A stretch of DNA of 64,000 nt from Metaphire vulgaris (Eukaryota > Annelida > Clitellata > Crassiclitellata > Megascolecidae). Positions 50,169 to 62,480 of this stretch are shown here, one piece after another. A model generated the notes under the pieces. It was not told where the DNA came from and did no database searches. It saw only the letters and a list, made by a program, of their open reading frames with translations. Location: positions 30,182,640-30,246,639 of the forward strand of contig CM030833.1 in assembly GCA_018105865.1 (NCBI GenBank). The letters run 5' to 3'. Each line of letters opens with the position of its first letter. Within the stretch, counting starts at the first letter, position 1. A program made the translations under genes and the position numbers.

Positions 50169-50739
50169 ATGGCGACGCAGTTATGGTCGAACAATGAGTC
50201 GTCGTAGTAAGGAGAGAGCTCAGAACCAGCGCCTGGATGCCGAAGACTTACCGGGGACATATCTGCTCGACTACAAGGACTCCCTGGACGTCCCGGGCGG
50301 ACCTCCGTCGTGCAGTCGGCACCTGTGTCCATATCACCAACTGACCGAGTCCGTCATGGACGACGAACCGCTCGTGTCCTCCTCCTCCGCCGCCGATCAG
50401 CGGTTCTCGCGAACCGGAAGTCCGAAGGTCATCCCGCCTTTATTTCACGTCATCGACTCCTCGAACACCGGAAGTAACCAGAGCGAGGCGGGCGGAAGCG
50501 CCGCCGGTGCGCATGCGCGAACGGCTGCTCTGAATCCGAAGAGAGGCATCGGTTGTCACCAGAGGGCCGTAGTAAGTAAGGAGGACAGTATGTCGTCGTC
50601 GCTTGGTTCCTGCGTCGACCTCATTCGCGATTCGAACGTCTATTTTGCGGCTGTGACGCAAGAACCGCCATCGGATGACGTCACCGATCCTCTGACGTCA
50701 ACGACGAAGTCGGCGCTGTTCTACCTGTCTAGTTCGTGA
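42678..50739 (+). CDS. SUEL lectin-CUB-sushi-like single-pass membrane protein A, 7 exons
   Basis: Exons are 42678-42741, 47100-47387, 48411-48824, 49160-49312, 49408-49449, 49837-49924 and 50208-50739, closing at 526 residues with phases 1-1-1-1-1-2. Exon 1 encodes a signal peptide (MGLETACILAKILAQFALFT). Exon 2 is a SUEL/D-galactoside-rhamnose-binding lectin domain with EYCQWESFNASCG, the YGR motif (SAHYGRIRFGRC) and eight or so cysteines. Exon 3 is CUB-like (SCPWVVQGHPGRRINLTLY). Exon 4 has four cysteines in a sushi-like pattern (VRCN..LICV..WKGELSNC). Exon 5 is a 14-residue stalk. Exon 6 is a transmembrane helix with GxxxG spacing (GLGVASGVAFGVVILFGFLL). Exon 7 is a 177-residue tail rich in Ser. 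It is probably a surface glycan-binding receptor or adhesion protein; the ligand is unknown. The exon 6 donor (AAG|GTCATT) is weak, but the phase fits. Confidence 0.88.
42920..42992. repeat. 21-bp tandem repeat (AGGCCTACTAGCCAGGGATAT)-like
   Basis: Just over three perfect copies of a 21-bp unit containing GGCCTACTAGCCAGGGATAT, in intron 1 of the lectin/CUB gene. Confidence 0.9.
43202..43310 (+). repeat. TATAGCGCC-type dispersed repeat
   Basis: TAAAATCTCGTGGATTTATA then TAGCGCCTTAGAG and GTAGCTGCTTATTCTTAGG. It is the longest copy seen here. Confidence 0.6.
44601..44750. repeat. (TA)n array with TACTG interruptions
   Basis: A TA run followed by repeated ATATACTGTATA steps. Confidence 0.9.
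45260..45396. repeat. (TATG)n tetranucleotide array
   Basis: About 34 TGTA units. Confidence 0.95.
45420..45502. mobile_element. Very short inverted-repeat element (83 bp)
   Basis: Starts CAGGGCGGCGCAAAAA and ends TTTTTGCACCACCCTG, imperfect inverses. TA-rich flanks. It is placed between the TATG array and a short TA run. Confidence 0.65.
45590..45725 (-). repeat. tRNA-derived SINE-like sequence
   Basis: The minus strand has a perfect A box (TGGCCCAGTGG) and B box (GGTTCGAATCT) about 40 bp apart, then a non-tRNA tail. The T-arm and acceptor stems do not pair, so it is not a working tRNA. Confidence 0.6.
46055..46163. repeat. GA/CAGA array
   Basis: Purine-rich run in the same intron. Confidence 0.9.
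46191..46395. repeat. Direct duplication of a 32-bp block
   Basis: GAATTATTTATGCTTTGCGT followed by CACATAAAG occurs at about 46195-46223 and about 46335-46363. Both are followed by GTGATTTATCA and TGATGCGGTCA blocks. Confidence 0.75.
46492..46542. repeat. (TA)n microsatellite
   Basis: TA run. Confidence 0.95.
48100..48287. mobile_element. CAGTGGCGGC hAT-like MITE, copy 2
   Basis: Starts CAGTGGCGGCTTCCAGGATT and ends GGAGCTACCTCTG. Perfect 8-bp flanks GCGGTGGT lie at 48092-48099 and 48288-48295. It sits in the intron 123 bp before the CUB exon of protein A. Confidence 0.85.
50015..50170. repeat. (GAT/GAC)n array
   Basis: Interrupted triplet array filling most of the last intron of protein A, up to about 40 bp before the tail exon. 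Confidence 0.92.
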
Positions 50740-52302
50740 GACCAGAGACCGGCGTGAAATGACGTCACATGCACATGCTTACGTCACAGATACTGAATCT
50801 CTGATCTTAGATCGGATCCAGGTTGTATTATTAAATGTATGAATGACGTGTCATGGAAAAGACATCGGGAATCAAGTCACTTCCACTGGACCAACCAAAC
50901 ATCTTCAACTCAAATACATAAAAACAGCGATTTGCGACAGTGTTGGGGGGTAGAGGCTCCGCCCACCATCCCATTCCCCCTCCCCCAACGAAGTCGATTA
51001 GTAATTAGCTAAAGTTGCATAAAATTTCGAGCGAAGACAATACACGACAAAGGTTCATAGTTAAGATTTATGCCCACCCAAAATATTTATACCCTCCCAA
51101 ATCAAATTCCTGGCTACGCCCCTGCTTCGTTCTAGAGCAGATCTTTCGGGTTTCCTGGCAAGAATAGGAATTCCTGGTCTATAACTGGTCTATAACTTGA
51201 ATGGCAAGAACATTAATTTTCTGTAGCTTTCGTTCAAATTGTCAAATGTCGATAAGTTACTTCCGTCTGTAATTATTACGACTTTACACATTACAGACTA
51301 CTTCCAACGAAATAGTGAGTGAAAAGGATTGACTGGTTGGAAGTCGTTGAGCTGGTTTATCCAAGCATTCAAGCATTACGAAGTGGCGCTATAGAAGTCT
51401 GCCATAAGATTACCTTGACACCTGTTCGCTGCTATAGATTAGGCTGCGTTTTGGGCAGAAGAATCCAACTTAATATTCTATGTAGGGTTCAGTTCGTATA
51501 ACTCAACTTTATTGAAGAAGGTCTGTCGCGGGCAAGATCCAATTATCTAAATATTCCAGAGATTAAAAGTTAATGTAATATGCACAATTTTAGGACTTCA
51601 AGTAAATAGATGACAAAGGTTTTCTTTAAAATAGAAAAATAGATTTTAACCGGACAAAAAGATCTATGTAACTAAATATAAGACAATAGGATCTCTTCTT
51701 CGATATATTTGAGCAAGAAAAATTGTCGCCATGACGCCTAGATAGTTATTAGGTCATGATCTGTCGACGCCATTTTTTCTCGGTCGTCATAACAACCGTT
51801 GCCGTGGCACCGAACTATGGCGGCACCTAGCGACCGATGAGGGAAGACGCAAATTTATCCGGCGAATTCCTCAAATCAGGGGAGGGAAGAGAGAGCACAC
51901 TGTCAGCAACAAAAGACAGCGAATTTCATTAGGGAAAATGACGAATTATCGCTCAGAAAAAATCTGCGGATAGGCACGGCCCCCTCCCACCCCCCACTAA
52001 ATAAAATGCCAACTTCTATTCACAGTTGGAGTACAGGCCCATTTTTGTCTCTTTCACGTGCTTTTAATGCGTGTTAATTAAAATCGCAAAAACTCTCTGG
52101 TGAACCGACCAGCAACTATGCAAAATACCTTGGCATTCACTTTCAATGTCAAAATATTAGGTCGTGTTGACATTCTTGTAGAAAAAATAGGTAATAATTA
52201 ATCAAAGCACGTCGACAACCGGAAATACACGAACATTAATTTATGCCGAATGGGTCGTCTTGATGAATATTCATGAGTAAGAGAGAGAGAGAGAGAATGA
52301 CG
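50740..52302. other. Shared 3' region between the two convergent lectin/CUB genes
   Basis: No gene is visible. It must contain both 3' UTRs. ATTAAA at 50830 is a possible signal for protein A. A right-end fragment of the CAGGGGCGTAGCCA element lies near 51070-51125 and a short GA run near 52279. Confidence 0.55.
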
Positions 52303-53344
52303 TCATAGTTTCTTCAGTTGCGCCGCCTCCTCCTCCTCCTCCTCCGTCGTCACGTGACTACGGTAATCAGTCTTGGCGGCGATCTGATTCGTTCTTCCTT
52401 CGTCTGTCTTCTCGTAAAGCTTTTCCCCCGCTAAGGAGGATTCGTGAGGAGGAGGAATGGATAGTCCTCGCGAGGATATCTGACGAGGATTGGAAGAAGA
52501 GGAGGAGGAGAAAAATGTCGATAGTGGCGACACCTGTCGACGGTTTACGACGGCGTCCGCGTAGATGGCTCGCTCCAGCGACCTCCTGTGCTCCTCGGGG
52601 ACGCCAGGGGTCCCATCGGCCGCGGTGGCGCCCCTGTCGGCGGGGGGCCGCGGTCCGCTGCACGCCCGGCACCGTCCGAGCGTCTGGCGTAACAGCTCCT
52701 CCGAGAAATACACTTCTTCGGGGCCCAGCGGAGCGACGCTCGCCCTCCCCGGCAGCCTGCTACAGGCGACCGTTGGTCCGCCGAGCGCAGGGCTGGCCCT
52801 CATTCCCTCCATCCCGGGACCGGAGGAGGGGGTGACTCCGATTACGTCAAGCATGCACGTCATTTCCGCCGGAAGTTGTGCCGACCGGAGGTCGATGGTC
52901 TTGTATATGTTGTCTCGACTCTTGTACAGATCCATCAGGACTGCATCGTTGGCCGAGCGCTGGCGTTGGAACCTTTAAACATAATATAACAGCAACAGAG
53001 GGTCACCTTTGACCTCGTCCGCACCCCTCCCCCCTCCACCGCCGACAAAATGGACTCGTCCATCCGCCAGAAAATATGCAAACTAAACTACAGTAGAACT
53101 TCGTTATAACGGACTCGGTTATAATGTACCGCAATGTACGGTCCGTGTGATGAGCTATCGTATTTAGAGGGTATTGGATATAACGTACCTCGGATATAGC
53201 GTACTGAATTTTACAAACCCGATAAGCACGTTATAACGAATTTATACTGTACTATGCTGCAATACTACCCTATGCTACTATAATGTATCTCTTCAACACA
53301 GGAGAAACACTAATAAACCACTTAAAATCCAGTAGTTGTTAATA

Positions 53345-53403
<59 letters not shown>

Positions 53404-54486
53404 TTAGGCTATAGGTTAATTTATTAACAATATTTAAAATAAATTTTAACGTTACATTTAATTGAAAATATTTTCATCATAATCAGAAGTCTATCCAATC
53501 GCTCTGTTCGCTTTCCACCAGCTCTACCATGTGTTTTGCTCCAGGTGGTAAAATATCTCCTACCGCTTTCTAAAGACGAATACCATGAGTAGAAACATGC
53601 ATCCGATGGCCACCCCAGCTATAGCACCAATAGCAATGGCAACCAATAACCCTACAAAATAACAACACAAACAATAGCAGTTTTCTACATTACGAGCAAA
53701 AAATCTATTGCTCTGCCATTTACATGGCAACTTTCAGCTGCAAGTTGAAAGGCTTCGGTTGAATTTGAATGCAGAGAAAAAACTCGGAATCTTTGCTCGT
53801 TAAAATCTTCTTGTGCATGTCATATCTATGATACGTTGATTTTTAGACAGTACTCTAGGTAAACCTGTTGGCTATACTTCAATATATATGTACTGGGTTC
53901 AGTATGACTTTCGATATAAGAAGGCAACTTACTTACCTATGGAGAACTGCTGTTGATTGACTCTCGCTTCTTCGGTGTGGGGTGAAATGGCTGGAAACAA
54001 AAATAATTGAACTATTACTTCTGAATAAACTGATATGCACTGAGAATGAACGACGACGAATTTTGTCCATCAACACTTTTTTCACATGTAAATGTCGATG
54101 TGACCCCCCCTTCCCCCCTTATTCCTGAACCCTGTCTACGCCAAAGAGAAACATCTCCCTTGTCGACACCAACCAGTCATTTCCGGACATTGTCACCGGT
54201 GCCATATTAAACCGCATTCCACTTTGTATAGCAACATAAATTATTATCGATACAATTCTGACGAGAGTTTCCATTCGACGACTGCGTTTGCAGGACTTTC
54301 TAAAACCATTCGATTTCACAAAGTATACTGTATTGCTTGCGAACGAAGTCCAATAGATTCCCATTATACACGCAACCGCAAAACCAAGGCTGCCATGCTA
54401 AAGGCGTTGCTGCATATTGCATTGAAACTGCTAATGTGACTTATAGCAATATCCACTTAACTCATACCATCACTGTATATATCTTG

Positions 54487-54551
<65 letters not shown>

Positions 54552-56287
54552 GATAGTTGGTTCCATTTTCGTGTGGAATATGAGTGAAAAAATCAGTGCA
54601 CACATTAGCTTATTAGCGCTGCCATTAAGCCTTCAATCGTTCGTAATTAAGAATAATGTCGCTAGGAGTCGCTGGTAATCGACCACACCATGGCGCGCGG
54701 CATCGGTGACGTCACGGTGGCCATAGAGTCGGGATTTTTATTGCGTAGTTGTTTATTTATCAATTCCTGTTTGCCTCTGTTTGGATGGATTCGGCGCCGG
54801 TTGAAAGCGAACTCGGGCGATAATCGAGGATGCTGCTGCAATTTTAATAACAATGGTAGACATGGAGACCGGACTTCCGGTGTAGCGAAACACACCGGAA
54901 GTGACAGAGGAAGTAGTAGAATCGATGGTCGGTGATGATCGTATATATATATATATATACACTCGTCGAGTACAACCAGCAAATCGACAAACCAGTCAGT
55001 TGACTGGCCGGTCGATCGATTGATCAGGTAGTGGTGGCAGATGAGGTGGGCGTAGCCAGGCTGTTCGAAGCGCATTGTTTTCAGATGTACAGTAACCGCG
55101 GTACCATTGTGAAAACTTTTGCGTCTCTATAGACTGGTCACCTTGGTTACGCCCACGAGCGCAACACCTGTATATGTATACCTGTGGTATACCTACCACT
55201 GGAGCAGTTACCGTAGGATCCGACCCACTCGGTTCCACGGCAGACAAGGTGCCACTTTTCCAGGGAATGGTTGCAGGACACCAGAAGGTTCTCACCACTG
55301 CGACTGGCCCAAGCACCTTTCGACAGGTTCAACAGGTTGGCACATCCGATGACTGCAAACACAGATGCAACGGTAACTGTATACCAGTACCAGTACCGTC
55401 ATTTTGTCCAACACGGCAGGCCTATCTATACTCGCTTTGACGCTTAAATTGCCAATAGCCCCCGCCTCTCAGCGTTTCAAAATCTGGGGTTAGGCGCTTA
55501 GTTCTTCCAAGTGTCACGCGATCTTGTAATTTTTAAACTCATGATGATGATGATGACGTCATCAACACCTAAATCAATTCTAAATTAGCAAGAATCGTTC
55601 CATGAGTTTCAATGGAAAGGGGTTCTTTGTCTCTATTTTTTTATTATTCAAGAAGCTGTAGAGAATTGTCCAGGAAAAAACTTGTACAGCCAAAAAACAT
55701 TAGTTGTTTTATCTTTTATTTGGATGCATCTCCCAAATATTACAAACTGAATTTTTAAACAATGCCAGCGGCAACACATTTCGTAGTCGTCATCATCGTC
55801 ATCATCGCCACAATTATGACGACGATGATGATGATGATGACGACGACGGCAAATGTTCCATAATGATGATGCATCACGTGACCGCAGAGCGAACACCGCA
55901 TGACGTCAAAGCAATATCGTCATGGCAACGAGGCCGCAGTAAGCGGGTGTGTCGTGCAACATTTATGTAGCGCCACAATTCCGACGATATCGCCGATTTC
56001 TATTCGTTCTCATTTTAAACGCCAGATGGCCACCTTCAGGAAGATCACGTGATTCGTCGGGGTCAGGGTCAACAAAATGGCGAAGATATCGGATGGAAAT
56101 TCAGGTGAAGCGGCAAAGCAGTGGTACTATGGAGCGGAGAGAGAGAGAGAGAGAGAGACAGAGAGAGACAGAGAGAGAGAGAGAGAGACAGAGAGACAGA
56201 GAGACAGAGAGACAGAGAGAGACAGAGAGAGACAGAGAGAGACAGAGACAGAGAGAGACAGAGAGAGACAGAGAGACAGAGAGAGAC

Positions 56288-56338
<51 letters not shown>

Positions 56339-56692
56339 GACAGAGAGAGATGATTTGTCTTTGGCTTAGATTAGAAAGATCAACAAACGCAATAATCAAG
56401 TAGTCGTCTAATTTGACTTAATCTCCGCTATATAATAATCTTTATTCGTGACAAGCACAGCATCAAAATGGTAGGCCCTACACAAACAAGGAATAACACA
56501 AATCAACTGAACAAAAACTAAACAAAATAAACTAGTAAACTAATTATTACTTAATTATTATTAAGTTATTATTACTTACTTATTACTTACTATTATAACT
56601 AACTATTATTACTTATTATTATTTACTTATTACTTACTTATTATTACTATTATTACTTACTTACTATCGTTGTCGTCCGACGTCGTCGTCAT

Positions 56693-56752
<60 letters not shown>

Positions 56753-59700
56753 TTCTTCTCTGGTTTTTCACGGTGACCAGACAAAAGAGAGCGCATTTTG
56801 ACCATTTGGTCGTCTTTGGTCGGACCTTTAGTTCGTAGTCCTTCGTCTAAAACTCCAAAGCCTAAACGGTCCTTTTGCTTCGGTAACGTATTCACTGCGC
56901 ATGCGCGGTTCGCGAATTCGTCTACCTGTTCGATTCTGCTTACTTACCTTGATATCGGAGCAAGAACAGCACATCGTCAGCTGTTCCGTTTGGAATAAAC
57001 ACCTGGAGGGTGCTGCCCTGTGACGTATACGCCAGCCTCTTCTTCTGTCTGACGTCACACGTTCGTATCACGTGATCGGCGCCGCTTCCGGCGTCGAGAA
57101 GAACGGCGAGGGGGTGGCAGGCGGCGTCCGAGGCTGGTTGGCGAGGGGCGAGGGGGTCGGAACTCGAGGGAATTCTGGTGGCCGTGAAATCGAGAAGGGT
57201 CACGTTGATGCGTTGGCCGAGGGGGGCTCTTAGGGTCCATGGGCAGCGCTGTGACCCTGGTCCGGCGGGGTGACGGGCGGCGAAGCTGCCCAAATGCCCG
57301 GATGCGGGGGGCACGCTCACACCAGACCCGTTACACACTGGAGCGGGCGACGATCTTCCGGCGACGGACTCTTTCGGACTCGATCCGGACATTCCGGATA
57401 CTGAAAAAGAAAGGGTTTCCTAAGGCTTACATCCGTGTGAATGTGGTTCAGCTGAATTCCAACTTTACTGCTATCCTACTTACTTACTTTACATCACTTT
57501 ACTGCTATCCTACTTACTTACTTACTTTCTATCGGTTTTGATGACTCATTTAAGAGAATGACATTCAAATATTCAAATTCTTTAGATGACCTAACCTGTG
57601 GTGATATTATCCATTTTAATTTCTTGTAGCATAGCATATGGGCTGTCCATTATTTAAGTCAACATAATATGGGGAGGGGTTTTGAAAAAGTTTGACAGTT
57701 GTTAACAGAGGGGAGGTCAAGAGAAGTTGAAGTCAACAATTTCATTTTTGACAAATGATAAACAATAGGAAATTTCCTAGAATACTATTTATTACAATAG
57801 AAAAGTCTGACAAGCAAAAAACAAAGCCACCATCACCACATTATGACACTTGATGAGCAAAAGAAAGAGAAAATGGTCATCGCCGCAAAAATAATAGGGC
57901 CTAACCTTCTAAACTTTTTAGAGAGACTCGTCACCAATCTTAGTGGGGGGATCAAAAGAGTAGTTTTTGACATAATTATAACGGGGGGGTCACTGAAAGT
58001 TGACAGTTGTTGACAAGGGGGAGGGGGTCAAAAATTGCCCAAAAATTGTTGACGTAATTAATGGACACATTGGACAGCCCCATAGCAAACCATAAACAAG
58101 CTGACGATAAATTTTATATAATTTTTTTACATATTAAATAACAAATTGAATTAAAGATAATAATTATTTGCATACCCTATTCTAAACGAGCGAATACTAA
58201 CAAAACACAACTAAATATTTCGTTATTAAATAGGTCATATAGCAATGAGTGAGCATGAATATGTATGAGTTGACCTACTTTATTTTTCTACTGGATATGC
58301 AATTGTACTAAGTTACTAATGCACTGGAATAATAAAGTAAACATACTTATTATCAATTTCAATTATCAATAATTATGTTGCGCTATTATTGACCCTTTCC
58401 TGTACCTTTAACGAGTACTTGGATAAGGTCAACGCACTTAAATTCTTTAAAAAAATCGTTCAGTGTAAATACGTGACGTTAAAAGTGTCAACCGGATCAC
58501 TCAGATTGATCGCTGTCAAAACAGTTGACGAGACCAGACTGTCACGTGACCGTCGTCAAGTAATTTCCGTTGGAACTCCGCACGATAGGGTTAATATAGA
58601 TTCAGTAGTTAACTCTTTTAGTCTAATGGCCCGGGCATTGGCCCCACCGCCCCCCAGCATTTCCGTTGATCTGCGCCTACGTCAACTCCATCGACGCGCT
58701 TTGACTAATGGAAGTCGCTCAAATAGACAAGTGTCGCTTTGAAGGCAAAATGCGCCGCATAAACAAGTTGTTTCATAGTCTTCGGCAGGCGTCCGCAAAG
58801 ACGCCGTGCACCCGGTGCGTGTTGCAGTGAACCGAAAACACCGGAACGGACGATCGCATCGGGTGGGATCATGTGAAGGCAAGAGCTCCGCTGCTTTCAT
58901 TCGGTGGTCACGGTTCAGCGACAGGAACTCAATGGCAAGTCATTCAGGCGTCACGGCGTCATCGGAAGAGTCACGTGACACGAGACGAGACATCGACGGG
59001 AAGACAGCAGAGGACTTCCGGAAGGGAGTGTCTCCTTGACTACTGCATTTTTATGGATGGAGGGAAGAAAGGGGTGGGAGAGAGAAAAAGAGTGCCATCA
59101 AACAACTCCTACTCCTGGAACTGAGAGTAGAGGATTGGTGACAGAGTTATTATTAAGAGCCGTGGAACGACCGACTGCCAAATGGAGTACAGCACCCGAT
59201 GTAAAAGAGCGATTAAATCAGCTAGTAAAAGCAAATTACACCCAGTACGATAACATTTTGCAGAGGAAAAGTCGAATGCTTAGGATTCGTTTTTATTAAA
59301 ACATAAATGTCCGAGGCGTTGTCCCGCCTCACCTAAGTGCTGCTCTTACACTACCTGGGTCTTCAGTTGACATACTGTTTCTTCTTTTCGTTAAAAATCG
59401 ACTTCATGCGATCGAAATTGCCTGTTTGACAGTCAGAATACCTTGGGTGTCCCAGGGTAATTTTCCTCTCGTTATATTATATCCCCAGTGATCAACGCAT
59501 GACATTACTGTAAATGCATTTGTAGGTGGCTTCGAAGTAGGCGACCAGATCCTTCCGGCACGGCTGCAGGCGGAACAGCTCCGGGTCGGGAACCGTCACG
59601 GAGCACGTCTGACGTCCCGAACACCGTGACGCCACCGTCTCCGTGACGTCACCGTGACATCCCACGTGATAGTCGACCGTCAGGCACCGGCCGACCTTCA

Positions 59701-59793
59701 TTCGACCGTAGAACGCTGACACGATCAAGATGACGTCATTCTTCGGACACGTGGCGTTGAACGTCTCCCATTGGCAGAATTCCTGCTGACGCA
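52303..59793 (-). CDS. SUEL lectin-CUB-sushi-like membrane protein B (paralogue of A), 5' end missing
   Basis: Minus-strand exons are 59509-59793 (SUEL), 56948-57400 (CUB), 55197-55352 (sushi-like), 53937-53990 (stalk), 53564-53651 (transmembrane) and 52303-52972 (tail). All are GT-AG with phases 1-1-1-1-1-2, identical to protein A. SUEL: EFCQWETFNATCP, SAFYGRMKVGRC. CUB: RCPWTLRAPLGQRINVTLLD. Sushi-like: VIGCANLL..VSCN..LVCR..GNCSSG. Helix: LLVAIAIGAIAGVAIGCMFL. The transmembrane exon is 88 bp in both genes. The tail is 223 residues, differs entirely from A, contains YKSRDNIYKTID and ends with a run of glutamates (EEEEEEAAQLKKL). The signal-peptide exon should lie upstream on the minus strand; I could not identify it, so the 5' end is open. 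Confidence 0.85.
53089..53251 (+). mobile_element. Tc1/mariner-like MITE, copy 3
   Basis: TA then CAGTAGAACTTCGTTATAAC at the left and GTTATAACGAATTTATACTG then TA at the right. Lies in the intron between the tail and transmembrane exons of protein B. Confidence 0.85.
53341..53404. repeat. (TTA)n microsatellite
   Basis: Triplet run in the same intron. Confidence 0.95.
54487..54549. repeat. (TA)n microsatellite
   Basis: TA run in an intron of protein B. Confidence 0.95.
56136..56351. repeat. GA/CAGA array
   Basis: About 215 bp of GAGA and GACAGA units in an intron of protein B. Confidence 0.95.
56690..56753. repeat. (ATC)n microsatellite
   Basis: Triplet run 195 bp from the CUB exon of protein B. 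Confidence 0.95.
57640..58080. mobile_element. Harbinger-like MITE relative
   Basis: The ends GGGCTGTCCATTATTTAAGT and TAATTAATGGACACATTGGACAGCCC are diverged inverses. The interior shares GTCTGACAAGCAAAAAAC and GGGGTCAAAAATTGCC with the element at 23069. The target duplication is unclear. Confidence 0.65.
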
Positions 59794-60043
59794 CTAAAAA
59801 TAGAACGACAACGATGACGTAACGATGACGTCAACAGAGGAAATCCGGCGATGAACAAAAATTCAGTGGCAAATCTAAGAGTAGATACGAGACAAAGATA
59901 TGAGATAACAAATGGATAACACATCCACAAACGATTTAGCCATTTTAGCGGCAATTTGATGACCTTACAAGACTAATCCATGAGACCATAAACAGACGTA
60001 CCAGAGGTTGGATCATATTGCGGATTTAAGGGGGCGGGATAAC

Positions 60044-60208
60044 CAGGGGCGTAGCCAGGAATTTGATTTGAGGGTATAATGTTGTTTGGGGTGATATACA
60101 TTTTTAAAAACTTTGAAAAGTTTAAAGAACGCATTCAGAATTTTAAGGTAGTCTGATTTTGGGGGGTATATATACCGATATACAGTCACGCCCGTCGCTA
60201 CGCCCCTG
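60044..60208. mobile_element. CAGGGGCGTAGCCA hAT-like MITE, copy 2
   Basis: The ends CAGGGGCGTAGCCAGG and GTCGCTACGCCCCTG are near inverses. The flanks GGGATAAC and GGGGTGAC match at six of eight bases. Confidence 0.75.
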
Positions 60209-60422
60209 GGGGTGACATCCACAAGGAAGACTTAAATTCAATGGTTGAATGGTGACATCTTCTTCTTCTTCTTCTTCTTCCGACTGGATTTCAGTTGTCC
60301 GGTTTTTTTCCATCCTTCTGGTCATCTCTGTTTCTGACTCTTCTGTCTCATTCTTTTCTCTTTTCCTGACTTCCGCTTTCCTTCTGAGTTCACTTCCTTA
60401 TGTTCTTCTCTGTCTCTCATTT

Positions 60423-60423
<1 letters not shown>

Positions 60424-60473
<50 letters not shown>
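60424..60473. repeat. (CTGT)n array
   Basis: Tetranucleotide run. Confidence 0.95.
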
Positions 60474-60475
<2 letters not shown>

Positions 60476-61567
60476 GTCTATTTCTATATCTCGGCTTTTT
60501 TCTTCGGAGAGAGAAACAAAGAAACCTTTTCATGATTTAGCGATGCCAAAAACCAACCGTCGTCGCATAAGAAACAGCGTTTAAACGAGGCGGTTATCGT
60601 ACAGGTGTCGACCCTCCACCCCACCCCCATCTCCAAACCCACTCCGCTCCTCCCCACCCTCTGAGCCCCCTCCTCCGACGCCAACCCAACACGGGGCTCT
60701 TCCCTATCCCCACCTAACCCCACCCCACCGGACGATTATCAATATTTGACGAGCGACCGAACTGTGTGTACGACGGTCAAGGGAAAATTCTGTCTTGGCT
60801 CCCAACTACCCCCCATTCCCCCTCTTTCCTCTCCCCCTCTTCCTCTTCCACCATTTGGCGAGCGCTTTAATTGATGGTATCCGTTAAGATGACGCATTCT
60901 AAGCAGGAAGCATCGTCATCGTCATCTTCACCAAGATTTTCCTTATTATCGCTCAATCTGTACAGCGTCTTAATTAAGCGCTGTAATTATATGATTATAT
61001 TATGTGTAGGTTATCAAATAGCCTGACGCATTAGAATGAAAAAAGAGAATTCCGATATTTGTCACTCAATTCCAGATGAATCCGTTTTGTGTCATTCGAA
61101 ACGCGACATAAGAAGTGACAGAAATGGGGTTTTTAACAGAAAGAACGCCATCTTGTGACTGTCAATCATCAAACAATTTGAACAGTCTAAACTCTTAGCC
61201 AAAGTGCATGGAGTCCTGGTACAAGGTGAACTTATGGGGGGTGGGGGGTGTTCTTTGTAATTTCTACTATTAAAAAGTGGAAATTTTTCGGTTAACTCGC
61301 GATGGGTCCCCTTAATGCAGAGCCCGAAGATGCCCGAAGATGCTCGGACATTGTAACTGATCGACAGAATCCAACAGCAATAGGCCGAGAGAGGGCGTTA
61401 GAATGGCTACAGTGGCGAAGCGCTGGGATCGCGCATTGCTGTATCCGTTGTAAATTGCCTCGTCAGACCGAGTGAAACCGGCAAGGTGCACTGAGTTGGC
61501 GGTGATCGCCAACGGGATGCCCAAGAAAGTGATAATTCCATTTCACCGAAATCGGGTAACTATTTTC

Positions 61568-61593
61568 TCTGTCTGTCTGTCTGTCTGTCTGTC

Positions 61594-61680
<87 letters not shown>
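61568..61680. repeat. (CTGT)n array ending in (CT)n
   Basis: About 25 tetranucleotide units. Confidence 0.95.
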
Positions 61681-61681
<1 letters not shown>

Positions 61682-61824
61682 AAATATCATTTATGATTCT
61701 TGCAAAGAAAGTAATGCGACAGTCCCGACTGTAAATCGCCAATCGGCATCGATAGATGGAGCTAATGTCAGAATATGAAGAAGTGAATATTTGATAACGG
61801 AAAGTTATAACTTCCCATGATTGT

Positions 61825-62125
61825 CAGTGGCGTAGCCAGGATTTCTGAGTAGAGGGACACCAAGGGCTCCACAGACTGACATTTCCGATTTCGATTAGGA
61901 GTTTGGGGGAGCGTCGTGAGTTCCCCAACGGGATCTGGCGAAACCCCCTGACCCCCAAAAGTTAGGACAATACCAGATTCAAAATGTGAAAATTTGAGCG
62001 TATTTTCTGATCATTATTTGAGATCAAATCGGCAATTCCCTGACCGATAAAGTTGTCTCATCGGTTTTGCACGACTAGGCCTGAATAGGGGGGTTGCCCC
62101 TGTGTCCCCCTCCTGGCTACGCCAT
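61825..62125. mobile_element. CAGTGGCGTAGCCAGG-ended repeat
   Basis: The left end is CAGTGGCGTAGCCAGGATTT and the right end CCTGGCTACGCCATTA. The interior is unrelated to 60044. No clear duplication. Confidence 0.6.
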
Positions 62126-62447
62126 TATAACAATCGTCGGCGGAGCCAGTGTTGCAGAAGAAGACTGGCGCATATTCGATCCAGTTGCGAATGACCATAT
62201 CAATATGCTAACTAGAAGGGTGGGAAGGCGGCGAGACAAGGGTCGACACCCCACCCCACCTCATCTCCGCCCACATAGCATGTTCCTAATCAGTGTATTC
62301 TCTAGGACATTTCAGTATTAGAAGACTTGGTTATTTCCATAACCGCTGCTTAATAATATCTTTCAAAATAGATAAAATACCTTACTTGCATTTGGATATT
62401 TATTGAATTTTTTTCTCTCGAGTCAAAAACAACTTGATATATATTTT

Positions 62448-62480
<33 letters not shown>

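Noticed and set aside
52515..52978. Plus-strand open frames opposite the receptor B tail
   Set aside because: Antisense shadows of a GC-rich coding exon; the minus frame has phase and splice support.
59800..59954. Hydrophobic minus-strand frame as signal exon of receptor B
   Set aside because: The frame reading MPLKWLNRLW is out of phase. The MAKSFVDVLSIC frame would need a weak donor and an intron under 100 bp. Not excluded, but too weak to annotate.
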